In this document: in pieces, positions 8,117-15,563 of the stretch
Numbering within the stretch: the stretch's first letter is position 1
Layout of the letters: each line of letters starts with the position of its first letter
Assembly: GCA_035327585.1 (NCBI GenBank)
Contig: DAOLDD010000014.1
Coordinates: 8,817-72,816, forward strand
Source: JAMLJG01 sp035327585
GTDB taxonomy: Bacteria > Verrucomicrobiota > Kiritimatiellia > CAIVKH01
Direction: 5' to 3'
Length of the DNA: 64,000 nucleotides
Notes under the pieces: generated by a model
Database searches by the model: none
What the model was told of the DNA's origin: nothing
The model's input: only the letters and a program-made list of their open reading frames with translations
Translations under genes and position numbers: made by a program

Positions 8117-9364
8117 ATGAACTCCTCCCCGTCCCGTGAACCCGTGCGCCCCATCGTGCTCGGCATTTGTGGCGGCATTGCGGCCTACAAGGCCGTCGAC
8201 GTCGCGAGCCGGTTGCGCAAGGCCGGCCACGATGTCCACGTGGCCATGACCGAGGCGGCCGCCGCCTTTGTCACGCCGCTCACCTTCGCCGCCGTTTCCG
8301 GCAATCCCGTCCTGGATCGCCTGCTGCCCGCAGCGGACGCCGGCGGCGAGCGTTCCTATCCACATCTCTATCCCGCCACGCGCGCGGCGGCGTTCATCGT
8401 CCTGCCCGCGACCGCCAATACGCTCGCCAAACTCGCACACGGCCTCGCACCCGACCTCGTCGCAGCCTGCGCGCTCTCACTGCCCGCCGACTGCGCGCGC
8501 ATCATCTGCCCGGCCATGAACGTGGAAATGTGGCGCAACCCTGTTGTACAGGACAATGTCCGGACCCTCGAAGCGCGCGGCTGGCTGCGCGTCGGCCCCA
8601 CCAGCGGCGCGCTCGCGTGCGGCATGGAGGGCGAAGGTCGCCTGAGCGAACCGGCGGACATCGTCGCGACGCTGAACGCGCAGCTCAACGCGGCGCGCTC
8701 GCTCGCGACCCGGCGTGTACTCGTGCTTTCGGGCCCGACGCGCGAGCACTTTGATCCGGTGCGGTTTATCGGCAATCCCAGCTCCGGAAAAATGGGCCGC
8801 GCGCTCGCCGAGGCAGCGGCCCGCGCGGGCGCGCACGTCGATTTCATCACCGGGCCCGTTCCGGAGGAAAACCTGCCGCGCCACCCCGCGATCACCATCG
8901 AGCGCATCACCAGCGCCGAAGACCTGCTCGCCGCCGCACGCGCGCGATTCGACGCGGCGGACATCGTGATTTACGCCGCCGCCGTCGCCGACTACCGCCC
9001 CGTACGGTACCAGCACGAGAAGCTGCCCAAACGAACCGGCGCGCTGACGCTGAATCTCGAGGCCACGCCCGATGTCGCCGCCGCGCTCAATGCGCAAAAA
9101 CGTCCCGGCCAGGTCGCCATTGGCTTCGCCCTGCAAACGCATGACGGCGCCGCGAAGGCCGCGGAAAAAATGGCCCGCAAACAATTCGACGGCATCGTCC
9201 TCAACGCGCTCGACGCCCTCGGCGGAGACACCGGCGGCTACACGTGGATCGAACCCGGCGCCGCTCCCCAACCGTGGGGTACCCTCGCCAAACCCGACTG
9301 CGCCCTCCGCATCCTCGCCCGCGCCGCCGAATGGCTCGCCGCCAAACGCGCCGCTCAACCTTGA
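8117..9364 (+). CDS. coaBC: Phosphopantothenoylcysteine decarboxylase/synthetase
   Basis: A 415-residue bifunctional enzyme of coenzyme A synthesis that joins 4'-phosphopantothenate with cysteine (CoaB) and decarboxylates the product (CoaC). The CoaC half has the flavoprotein start VLGICGGIAAYKAVDV, the PAMNVEMWRNP motif and the GMEGEGRLSEP segment. The CoaB half begins with RRVLVLSGPTREHFDPVRFIGNPSSGKMG and carries AAVADYRP and KLPKR. The ATG at 8117 is chosen; earlier in-frame codons belong to the spacer. panC lies 17 kb away on the other strand. Confidence 0.96.
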   Translation: MNSSPSREPVRPIVLGICGGIAAYKAVDVASRLRKAGHDVHVAMTEAAAAFVTPLTFAAVSGNPVLDRLLPAADAGGERSYPHLYPATRAAAFIVLPATANTLAKLAHGLAPDLVAACALSLPADCARIICPAMNVEMWRNPVVQDNVRTLEARGWLRVGPTSGALACGMEGEGRLSEPADIVATLNAQLNAARSLATRRVLVLSGPTREHFDPVRFIGNPSSGKMGRALAEAAARAGAHVDFITGPVPEENLPRHPAITIERITSAEDLLAAARARFDAADIVIYAAAVADYRPVRYQHEKLPKRTGALTLNLEATPDVAAALNAQKRPGQVAIGFALQTHDGAAKAAEKMARKQFDGIVLNALDALGGDTGGYTWIEPGAAPQPWGTLAKPDCALRILARAAEWLAAKRAAQP

Positions 9365-9413
9365 GCGAAATCGGGCAATCACTCATCCAGGCAGCCCCCC
9401 CCTCGCACCCCGC

Positions 9414-9433
9414 AAGGGGATGCTCCCCTTTTT
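9414..9433 (+). terminator. Rho-independent terminator of coaBC
   Basis: A 7-bp stem AAGGGGA/TCCCCTT with a 3-nt loop followed by a run of T, 50 bp after the coaBC stop codon. It ends the plus-strand transcript before the MITE-like repeat. Confidence 0.65.
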
Positions 9434-9435
9434 AA

Positions 9436-9548
9436 AGTAATTCTCGAAAGTTTTGTCCTGTTGGTTGTAGCGACGGGATTTCATCCCGTCGGCCCAAATC
9501 CGACGGCCGTCGCTACAGCGGTTCATGACAAAACCTTTGAGAGTTACT
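9436..9548. repeat. MITE-like palindromic element, copy 1
   Basis: About 113 bp bounded by 22-bp terminal inverted repeats (9436-9457 and 9527-9548; 19 of 22 positions match). The interior is made of nested palindromes: GTAGCGACGGGATT with TCATCCCGTCG, and CCGACGGCCGTCGCTAC. A second copy in opposite orientation begins at 63925. It encodes nothing. This is the form expected of a non-autonomous transposable element or a REP-type cassette. No target-site duplication is evident. From 9551 to 9679 there is only a GGGGGC/GCCCCC stem (9615-9640) with T-rich flanks. Confidence 0.75.
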
Positions 9549-9679
9549 CCAGTTGTTGTAACCGAGCCCGCTGGCACGGAACAGCCATCTTCAGCAGCAT
9601 CCTATTTGCTATTTTGGGGGCTGACCCCATTTTGCCCCCATTTTGTCGTTTTGCCTGATCTTTTACAAACCGCGGCTCC

Positions 9680-10561
9680 CTATTCGCGTGGTTCGCGGGT
9701 ACCCGCTTCGTCCGCGGCTGCACGCTGCATCAGCCAGTCGGCCAGCGCCTCGGCGCCCTGCAGCCAGCGAGGGCCGGGGCGCAGGAGCCAGTCGGACGGA
9801 ATTTCGCTGCAAATCGCGCCGCGCTCGACCGCGGGCAAACGCCGCCAGCCGGGCCGGCGCGCCAGATAGCCCGCGCCCGGCTCGGCGCGCGGGATCATGT
9901 AGGCGAGCACAATCACGTCGGGCTTCTGCTGCAAAATCCACTCCGCGCTTACGTGCGCGTAAGGCCGGTCCAGCGCCGCGCCGAGATTACGTCCGCCCGC
10001 GAGTTCCACGAGGTCGTGCAGAAACGACGGACGTCCCGGCGTCGTCAGCGGATCACTCCATACCTCGACATACGTCAGCGGCCGCGCGCGCGCCGCCCAG
10101 TACGCGTCCACCCGCCGCGCCAGCGCATCGCGTCGCGCACGCGCATGCGCCACCCAACGCGCCGCGCCATCCGGATCGTCCAGCGCCGTGCCCAGCGCCT
10201 CCACCGCCGCCATCATCTGTTCCCAACTCTCGCACGGCAACCGCAGGAACTGGATGCCCGCCGCGCGCAGCGCATCCGCGAGCCCCGGCCGCTCCACGTC
10301 CGTACTCACCACCACGTCCGGCTTCGCGCGCAGCAGCCACTCCAGGTTCGGCCGCCCGAATGAACCGGCCACCGGCAGCGTCGCCGCCTCCGGCGGAAAA
10401 TCGCACGCGTCCGACCGCGCCATGAGCCGGTCGCCCCACCCCGCGTCGTAAATGAGTTCGGTGAACGACGGCGCCAGGCTTGCGATCCGCCGCACGGGCT
10501 CGCCAGCTCCCGCCACGCGACACGCAGCCAGCAGGAGCAAAAAAATCAGAACATTGCGCAT
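9680..10561 (-). CDS. Cobalamin/iron-type ABC transporter substrate-binding protein (BtuF family)
   Basis: 293 residues with a signal peptide (MRNVLIFLLLLAACRVAGAG). The fold motifs of helical-backbone metal-receptor proteins are visible: RRIASLAPSFTELIYDAG at the start, KPDVVVSTD, and later KPDVIVLAYMIPR near residue 220. It would bind cobalamin or a similar chelate in the periplasm and pass it to a BtuCD permease, but neither permease nor ATPase is adjacent, and no cobalamin riboswitch is recognisable upstream. Substrate is therefore uncertain. Confidence 0.8.
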   Translation of the reverse strand: MRNVLIFLLLLAACRVAGAGEPVRRIASLAPSFTELIYDAGWGDRLMARSDACDFPPEAATLPVAGSFGRPNLEWLLRAKPDVVVSTDVERPGLADALRAAGIQFLRLPCESWEQMMAAVEALGTALDDPDGAARWVAHARARRDALARRVDAYWAARARPLTYVEVWSDPLTTPGRPSFLHDLVELAGGRNLGAALDRPYAHVSAEWILQQKPDVIVLAYMIPRAEPGAGYLARRPGWRRLPAVERGAICSEIPSDWLLRPGPRWLQGAEALADWLMQRAAADEAGTREPRE

Positions 10562-10647
10562 GCCCCATTCCTACCACGAACCCGTCGCACGGTCACGGAC
10601 CACCGCCCGCCATCCGCCTCTTATAGGACTTTCCCAAGCTTTGTTTG

Positions 10648-10694
10648 CCCCCACCGGCCTTGCGCCGGTGGAGCAAAAGTTCCTCGGCTACCGG
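10648..10694. repeat. REP-like hairpin with conserved tail (family B, copy 1)
   Basis: The stem CCACCGGC/GCCGGTGG (10651-10658 and 10664-10671) is followed by AGCAAAAGTTCCTCGGCTAC. The same layout occurs at 22154 with a different stem sequence but preserved pairing and tail, and inverted at 31719. The rest of the 10562-10782 spacer shows no gene. Confidence 0.6.
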
Positions 10695-10782
10695 GACACA
10701 AGGGGATCACCCGCCATCCGCCTCGTCCGTTGACACCTGCAAGGGCGCGTGCAAATATGGCTCCACTTTTCGGGAGATCATC

Positions 10783-11283
10783 ATGGCTGTACTCATGGGC
10801 ATGTCGGGCGACGTCAAAGGGAAGACGTTCCCCATCGGGGACGAGGGACTAACCCTCGGGCGCCATGCCGACAACCAGGTCTCCCTCAACAACGCCACCG
10901 TCTCGGGCCACCACGCCGTCATCAAGCGCGAGGGCGACCAATATATCCTGCGCGACCTCGGCTCCACCAACGGCTCCCGCGTCAACTCGCGCGAGATCAA
11001 GGAATCGCCGCTCCGCCCGAAGGACCTCGTTCAGATCGGCTCCGTCGAATTCCTCTTCAATTCCGAGGCGATGAGCTTCGAGGACGCACAGGCCGTCTTC
11101 ACCCGCACCGAGGTGCTCGAAACCAAGGGAGGCACGGAAATGCCGGAATCGTTCGGCAACATCTCCCCGTTCGGCGCGCGCCGCCGCGAGAACCTGACGA
11201 TCTGGATTCCAATCATCGCCGTGCTCGGCCTGCTCGCCGTCGGCGTGGTGATTTACCTCCTCATCAAGCTGTTCACCGCCTGA
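10783..11283 (+). CDS. FHA-domain protein with C-terminal membrane anchor
   Basis: 166 residues from ATG 10783, with GGGAG 8 nt upstream. An FHA phosphothreonine-binding domain covers residues 1-95 with the conserved GRHADNQ, SGHHAVI and STNG motifs. After a short linker, residues 140-162 form one transmembrane helix near the C-terminus (IPIIAVLGLLAVGVVIYLLIKLF), so the domain probably faces the cytoplasm. FHA proteins recruit partners phosphorylated by Ser/Thr kinases and are often tied to secretion machines. The GspJ-like pseudopilin gene follows 12 bp later, suggesting joint function; the partner kinase is not here. Confidence 0.85.
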   Translation: MAVLMGMSGDVKGKTFPIGDEGLTLGRHADNQVSLNNATVSGHHAVIKREGDQYILRDLGSTNGSRVNSREIKESPLRPKDLVQIGSVEFLFNSEAMSFEDAQAVFTRTEVLETKGGTEMPESFGNISPFGARRRENLTIWIPIIAVLGLLAVGVVIYLLIKLFTA

Positions 11284-11295
11284 GGACCGCCCTCC

Positions 11296-11970
11296 GTGCG
11301 GCCCCTCTCGCCACCAAGCGCACGCGCGGCCCGGACCGCGAACGGCTTTACGCTGGTCGAACTCCTGCTCGCCGCCGCCATCGCGGTCCTCGTCGCCGCG
11401 CTCGCCTGGTCCCTGCTCTCCACCACGACGCGCTCGGTCGAATCGCAAATGGACCGGGCACGCGGCCCGGCGGCGGCCGCCGCCGCGATTGATCAACTCC
11501 GGTCGGACCTCAACGCCCTCTTCATCGCGGAGGACGACCCCGTCACCGCGCTCGAACTACAGTCGGGCAGCGACCAACCCTTCTCCCTCACCTTCTGCAC
11601 CATCCGCGCAACCGGGCGCACCCCCGACCTCGTGTGGACGGAACCGCGCCGCGTGGAATACCGGCTCGCCGCCTCCGGCGCGGATGAAGCCGCCAGCCTC
11701 GTCCGCCTTGAACAGTCGCTGTCCGGCCCCATCGAAACCGTCACCAACACCGTGCTCGACCGCGTCACCGCCCTGAACCTCGCCTTCAGCGATGGCGAAA
11801 CCTGGCACGCCACCTGGCCGCCCGCCGACCAGAACGACGCACGCCCCCGCGCCGCGCGCGCGACCATCCAATCCGGCAGCGGCGAGCCCGCGGAAGCCGA
11901 ATTCTGGCTCCCCATCGGCCACGCCGTCACCTCCCGCCTCCTCCGCACCGGCCAGTCGGCGCCGGAATAG
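11296..11970 (+). CDS. Prepilin-type protein, GspJ-like minor pseudopilin
   Basis: 224 residues starting at GTG 11296. Residues 13-40 carry the type IV prepilin signal: basic leader, G-FTLVELLLAAAIAVLVAALAW, with Gly-Phe at the processing site and Glu five residues in. The body (VESQMDRAR, DQLRSDLNALF, RVEYRLAASG) follows the GspJ pattern, where the pseudopilin sits near the tip of the type II pseudopilus. GspJ and GspK form part of the tip complex, and a GspK-like gene lies at the left edge of this window. Confidence 0.75.
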   Translation: MRPLSPPSARAARTANGFTLVELLLAAAIAVLVAALAWSLLSTTTRSVESQMDRARGPAAAAAAIDQLRSDLNALFIAEDDPVTALELQSGSDQPFSLTFCTIRATGRTPDLVWTEPRRVEYRLAASGADEAASLVRLEQSLSGPIETVTNTVLDRVTALNLAFSDGETWHATWPPADQNDARPRAARATIQSGSGEPAEAEFWLPIGHAVTSRLLRTGQSAPE

Positions 11971-12026
11971 CAAACCCACGAATTCCCCCGGCTTGAGCCG
12001 CGCCGGACATCGCGTATAGTGCCGGC

Positions 12027-12338
12027 ATGCTGAGCGGAAAAATCATCGTCGGGTTGGTGCTCGTCGGCCTCGCGCTCACTGGCGGCGGCTACGCCTCCTA
12101 CACCAACGTGCGCGACGCCCGGGGCCCGCGCGAACGCCGCTTCGTCATCCGCGTCTGCGTGCTCGGCTGGCTGCTCATCCTCTCCATGCTCGCCCTCGTC
12201 TATGCGCTGCCCGCGCCGTACCGCTACATCACCGCCCTCGTCTACTTCGTGGTCACGCCCGTCATCATCTACCGCTGGTCGCTCACCCACCAGTTGCTGC
12301 GCGTGCTCGACGAACGGGAACGCCCCGACGCGCCATGA
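12027..12338 (+). CDS. Small membrane protein, unknown function
   Basis: 103 residues. Hydrophobic helices lie at about residues 5-24, 42-62 and 66-84, with a basic Arg-rich loop (NVRDARGPRERRFVIR) between the first two and a charged C-terminus. No family recognised. Its stop overlaps the next start by ATGA, so the two small proteins are translationally coupled and likely act together. Confidence 0.7.
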   Translation: MLSGKIIVGLVLVGLALTGGGYASYTNVRDARGPRERRFVIRVCVLGWLLILSMLALVYALPAPYRYITALVYFVVTPVIIYRWSLTHQLLRVLDERERPDAP

Positions 12339-12739
12339 GCTTCCGCGACCCGCGCACCCGCGCGTTCGAGGCCGGACTCAAACGCGTATTCGACCGCATC
12401 GACCACGAACTGGAAATCCGGCACGGCGACCGCTACCGCCTGCACCCGTCGCGCCCCGCCACCGGTGAAACCGGGAATCCCGAGATGGACGGCCTCTTCA
12501 ACGTCGGCGCCGCGTTCAGCGCCGGCTTCGGTTCCGCGCACGGCCCCGGCTACCTCGTCAATGTACGCATGGTCACGCTGCAATCCGTTCCGCCCGACGT
12601 GCAGGAGGCGATGGAGGACGAAGTCGTCGCGCTGCTGCGCCAGTGGCTGCCCGACGAATTCCCCGGCCGCACCCTTTACGTCGACCGCGACGGCCATGTG
12701 TTTAAAATCCACGGCGACCTCAGCCTCGGCGCAGCCTGA
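12335..12739 (+). CDS. Conserved hypothetical soluble protein
   Basis: 134 residues with no signal peptide or membrane segment. The N-terminus is helical and charged (AFEAGLKRVFDRIDHELEIRHG), and the rest looks like a small alpha/beta domain ending with VDRDGHVFKIHGDLSLG. I do not recognise the family. It is coupled to the preceding membrane protein by a 4-bp overlap. Confidence 0.7.
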   Translation: MSFRDPRTRAFEAGLKRVFDRIDHELEIRHGDRYRLHPSRPATGETGNPEMDGLFNVGAAFSAGFGSAHGPGYLVNVRMVTLQSVPPDVQEAMEDEVVALLRQWLPDEFPGRTLYVDRDGHVFKIHGDLSLGAA

Positions 12740-12741
12740 AA

Positions 12742-12789
12742 TTTACAACGTCTGTAAAAACTTTTTTACGGACTTACAACGTCTGTAAT
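12742..12789. repeat. Paired palindromic boxes, locus 1
   Basis: Two copies of a 17-bp dyad. The first (12742-12758) is perfect: TTTACA-ACGTC-TGTAAA. The second (12773-12789) keeps TTACA-ACGTC-TGTAA. Their centres are 31 bp apart, about three helical turns. A T-run follows each box. The pair lies between the convergent 3' ends of the 12335 gene and hemH. Three more pairs with the same spacing are at 22300, 35019 and 61549. Confidence 0.8.
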
Positions 12790-12867
12790 TCCTTTTTTGG
12801 GCGCCGGGTGGTCCGGGCGCTCCGCGCACGGAAACGCCGCGCGGAGCGCGGCGTCCACCCACGAAGC

Positions 12868-13896
12868 CTACCCCCGCGGGGCGGTGGGGCGGCCGGAGGG
12901 ACAGCAATTTTCCGGGCAGACGTCGTGATTGGGCGGACGCGCGCCGATGGCGCGTTTCGGCGTCGCGGGGTCGATCCGCTCCTGCACCAGTTCGCCGAGC
13001 ATCTGCACGAACAGCGGATGCGTGCCGGGCGTCGCGGCGCGTACGAGCGGGAGACCGAGTTCCTGCGCGAGTTCCTTCGCCTCGCGGTCGAGGTCGTACA
13101 GCACTTCCATGTGATCGGAGATGAATCCGATGGGCGCGAGCACGATGCCGGTCGCACCGGCGGCGTGCGCGGCGCGAATCGCGTCGAGAATGTCCGGCTC
13201 CAGCCAGGGCTGCGCTGGCGGCCCGCTGCGGCTCTGGTACACGAGCTGCCCGTTGCGAATCCCCGCGGCCTCCGTCGTGAGCCGGCACGCCTCCTGCAAC
13301 TGCGCCTCGTACGCGCAGCCCGCGGCCATCGCGGAAGGAATGCTGTGCGCGGTGAAGAACGTCGCGGCGTTCGCGCGAGCGGATTCGGGGAGCCGCGCGA
13401 AAGCCTGCTTCCAGTGGCGCGCCCACACGTCGATGAAGAGCGGGTGGTTGTACCAGACGCGTATTTTGTCGGAGGCCGGGGCGTCGGGGCCGAGCGACGC
13501 GAGCGCGCGAGCGATATCCTCGCGATACTGGCGGCAGCCGGAATAGCAACTGAAGCCGCTGGTGACCAGCGTGAGGAACCGTTTCACGCCCGCGGCCTGC
13601 ATCGCGCGCGCCGCGTCGGCGACGAACGGGGTCCAGTTGCGGTTGCCCATGTAGATCGGGAGATCGATGCCGCGCCGCTCCAGCTCCGTCTCCAGCGCGG
13701 CCTGGAGTTGCCGGTTTTGCAGGTTGATGGGACTCACGCCGCCGAACAATTCGTAGTGGTGCGCCACCTCGCGCTTGCGCTCGTCGGGCACGTTCTTCCC
13801 GCGCAGCACGTTGTCGAGGAACGGCATCACGTCGTCGAGCCCCTCGGGTCCGCCGAAGGACATGATCAACAGGGCGTCGTAGGGTGTAGTAGGCAT
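12868..13896 (-). CDS. hemH: Ferrochelatase (coproporphyrin-type candidate)
   Basis: 342 residues. It inserts Fe2+ into a porphyrin at the end of haem synthesis. Motifs: LLIMSFGGPEGLDDVMPFL, the GGVSPINLQNRQLQ loop, ATFFTAHSIP with the catalytic His, and the later GATGIVLAPIGFISDHMEVLYDLD with His-Glu metal ligands. The short N-terminus and LRGKNVPDERKREVAHHYE resemble the coproporphyrin ferrochelatases of Gram-positive bacteria. A Cys cluster (DVCPENCCP, Cys327, 331, 332) at the C-terminus may hold an iron-sulphur cluster, as in some ferrochelatases. hemB lies 1.7 kb away. Confidence 0.93.
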   Translation of the reverse strand: MPTTPYDALLIMSFGGPEGLDDVMPFLDNVLRGKNVPDERKREVAHHYELFGGVSPINLQNRQLQAALETELERRGIDLPIYMGNRNWTPFVADAARAMQAAGVKRFLTLVTSGFSCYSGCRQYREDIARALASLGPDAPASDKIRVWYNHPLFIDVWARHWKQAFARLPESARANAATFFTAHSIPSAMAAGCAYEAQLQEACRLTTEAAGIRNGQLVYQSRSGPPAQPWLEPDILDAIRAAHAAGATGIVLAPIGFISDHMEVLYDLDREAKELAQELGLPLVRAATPGTHPLFVQMLGELVQERIDPATPKRAIGARPPNHDVCPENCCPSGRPTAPRG

Positions 13897-13917
13897 GGGG
13901 GATTTATTCTTGGCTCT

Positions 13918-13955
13918 TGGTCATTCCGTCATTCCGTCATTGGTCATTGGTCATT
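13918..13955. repeat. GTCATTC/G heptamer array (locus 1)
   Basis: Five near-perfect tandem heptamers of GTCATTC or GTCATTG type upstream of hemH. Similar arrays, with both orientations, are at 44454 and 57457. Confidence 0.65.
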
Positions 13956-14011
13956 AATCTTCGCGCTGGGCGCTGGCACCTTTCAACCTGAATCGCTATG
14001 TTGAACGTTTT

Positions 14012-14887
14012 ATGTCCACACCGTCCACCAGGGTTTCCGGCGTTCTCTACATGCTCGCGGCGTCCGTCGTGATGGCGTTGGTGGGGACGTCGGTGAAGTG
14101 GGCGACGGACGGGCTGCCCGCGCCGGTCGTGGTGTTCTTCCGCAATTTCTTCGGCCTTGTGGTGCTTGCGCCGTGGCTGGTGTTGCCGGGTGGGATCACG
14201 ATCCGGACGAGCCATCTGCGGCTGCACGCGTTGCGCTGCGTGTTCGGATTCTGCGCGATGAATGCCTATTTCTACGCGATTTCGAACCTCCACCTCGGCA
14301 GCGCGGTCGCGTTGAACTTCACGTCGCCGCTGTGGATTCCGTTCATTGCGTTATTCTGGCTGCGGGAACCCATCACGCGACGGGTGATCGCGGCCTCGCT
14401 GATTGGAATGCTCGGCGTCTGGTGCATCCGCACGCCGGAGGGCGGCGTCGTTTCGATGGCGGGCGCGATGGGCCTGCTATCCGCCGTATTCGCCTCGGGC
14501 GCGCTGGTCGGCGTGCGCCGCCTCACGCTGGCGGGCGAGCCCGCGGGCCGCATCGTGTTCTACTTCGCGCTCGGTTCGACGCTGTTCACGGCGCTGCCGG
14601 TGCCGTTCTTCTGGAAGATGCCCACGCCTCACCAGTGGCTGGCGCTCGTCGCGACCGGCGCGCTGGCCTCCGTCGCGCAGTTCCTGTTGTCGCGCGGATT
14701 CGCGCGCGCCCCCGCCGCCGTGGCCGCCGTGTCCTATTACGGCACCGTGCCCGCCGCCGCCTTCTTCGGCTGGCTCTTCTGGGGCGAGACCCTCACCGCC
14801 GGCTTCGTACTCGGCGCCGCCCTCATCTGCGCCGCCGGCATCGCGATCTCCTGGCCCGCCAAGGCCCGCGTCGCGACCGCGCATTGA
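14012..14887 (+). CDS. DMT-superfamily (EamA) transporter
   Basis: 291 residues with about ten hydrophobic helices arranged as two EamA repeats. The first repeat shows VLYMLAASVVMALVGTSVKW and VVVFFRNFFGLVVLAP; the second shows MGLLSAVFASGALVGVRRL and the end of the protein is typical (FLLSRGFARAPAAVAAVSYYG, FFGWLFWGETL). These inner-membrane proteins export small metabolites such as amino acids. Substrate cannot be told from sequence. Confidence 0.85.
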   Translation: MSTPSTRVSGVLYMLAASVVMALVGTSVKWATDGLPAPVVVFFRNFFGLVVLAPWLVLPGGITIRTSHLRLHALRCVFGFCAMNAYFYAISNLHLGSAVALNFTSPLWIPFIALFWLREPITRRVIAASLIGMLGVWCIRTPEGGVVSMAGAMGLLSAVFASGALVGVRRLTLAGEPAGRIVFYFALGSTLFTALPVPFFWKMPTPHQWLALVATGALASVAQFLLSRGFARAPAAVAAVSYYGTVPAAAFFGWLFWGETLTAGFVLGAALICAAGIAISWPAKARVATAH

Positions 14888-14922
14888 CAAATCCAAGTAT
14901 ACGGGCAAGTATATGCAAGGAG
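14884..14922 (+). promoter_or_regulatory. Promoter, direct-repeat operator and RBS of the vapBC-type operon
   Basis: A consensus -35 TTGACA (14884-14889) overlaps the end of the transporter gene. Two direct repeats CAAGTATA at 14894-14901 and 14906-14913 follow with a 12-bp period, and the second overlaps possible -10 sequence (AGTATA/TATATG). AAGGAG (14917-14922) is an ideal RBS 6 nt before the antitoxin ATG. Repeats at the -10 fit autorepression by the antitoxin. Exact -10 uncertain. Confidence 0.5.
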
Positions 14923-14928
14923 CAGCCG

Positions 14929-15162
14929 ATGCCTCAGGTTTCACTCTATCTCGACAAGGACACGATGCGCCGCGTCACGCGTGCCGCACGGGACGAGCGC
15001 GTTTCCATCTCGCGCTGGGTGCGGGAACGGGTGGTTCGGGAAACCAGCCCCCGCTGGCCGGCCGATTACGAAAACCAGGTGCTGGGCTCGCTTCGCGACG
15101 TGACACTGGACGCGCCGCCGCCCCTCAAGCGCGCACACAACAGCAAACGGGCTGAGCTGTGA
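14929..15162 (+). CDS. Ribbon-helix-helix type antitoxin (VapB-like)
   Basis: 77 residues. The N-terminus PQVSLYLDKDTMRRVTRAARDERVSISRWVRERVV has the strand-helix-helix layout of CopG/Arc-type DNA-binding antitoxins. The C-terminal 35 residues would wrap the toxin. Its TGA overlaps the GTG start of the PIN toxin (GTGA), ensuring coupled synthesis. The strong RBS fits the usual excess of antitoxin. Confidence 0.8.
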   Translation: MPQVSLYLDKDTMRRVTRAARDERVSISRWVRERVVRETSPRWPADYENQVLGSLRDVTLDAPPPLKRAHNSKRAEL

Positions 15163-15563
15163 CCTACTGCCTGGACACCAACACCTGCATCTATCTGCTC
15201 AAGGGCAGTTTCCCCCACCTCTCGGCACGTTTCCTGGCCCTGCCGCCCGACCGCTTTGCGCTTCCTGCCATGGTGGTCGCGGAATTGTATTTCGGCGCGG
15301 AGAAATCGGATCGCGCGAAGCTGGTTCGCGCCCGCCTCGCCGACTTTCTGGCCCCCCTGAACATACTCCCGTTCGATGAAAAAGCGGCGATTCGCCATGC
15401 GGAGACGCGCGCAGCGCTCGAAAAAGCCGGTATCCCGATTGGCCCCGAGGACCTGGTGATCGGCGCCACCGCGCTGGCCCACGGCTGTGCGCTGGTCACG
15501 CACAACACCCGGGAATTCGGTCGCATTCCGGGCCTGCTCGTGGAAGATTGGACGCACGCATGA
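15159..15563 (+). CDS. vapC: PIN-domain ribonuclease toxin (VapC family)
   Basis: 134 residues. The PIN active-site acids are visible: CLDTNTCIYLLKG (first Asp), PAMVVAELYFGAEKS (Glu), GPEDLVIGATALAHGCALVTHNTREF (two Asp/Thr-Asn positions). VapC toxins cut tRNAs or rRNA when their antitoxin decays. It starts with GTG overlapping the antitoxin stop, and its own TGA overlaps the hemB start as ATGA, so hemB is translationally coupled to a toxin gene. Confidence 0.9.
   Translation: MTYCLDTNTCIYLLKGSFPHLSARFLALPPDRFALPAMVVAELYFGAEKSDRAKLVRARLADFLAPLNILPFDEKAAIRHAETRAALEKAGIPIGPEDLVIGATALAHGCALVTHNTREFGRIPGLLVEDWTHA

Noticed and set aside
10562..10782. Possible cobalamin riboswitch upstream of the BtuF-like gene
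   Set aside because: No B12-box sequence or matching helices; the spacer has only a REP hairpin.
12742..12789. Twin palindromes as a CRISPR array
   Set aside because: Only two units per locus, the spacers are T-rich and alike between loci, and no cas genes occur.
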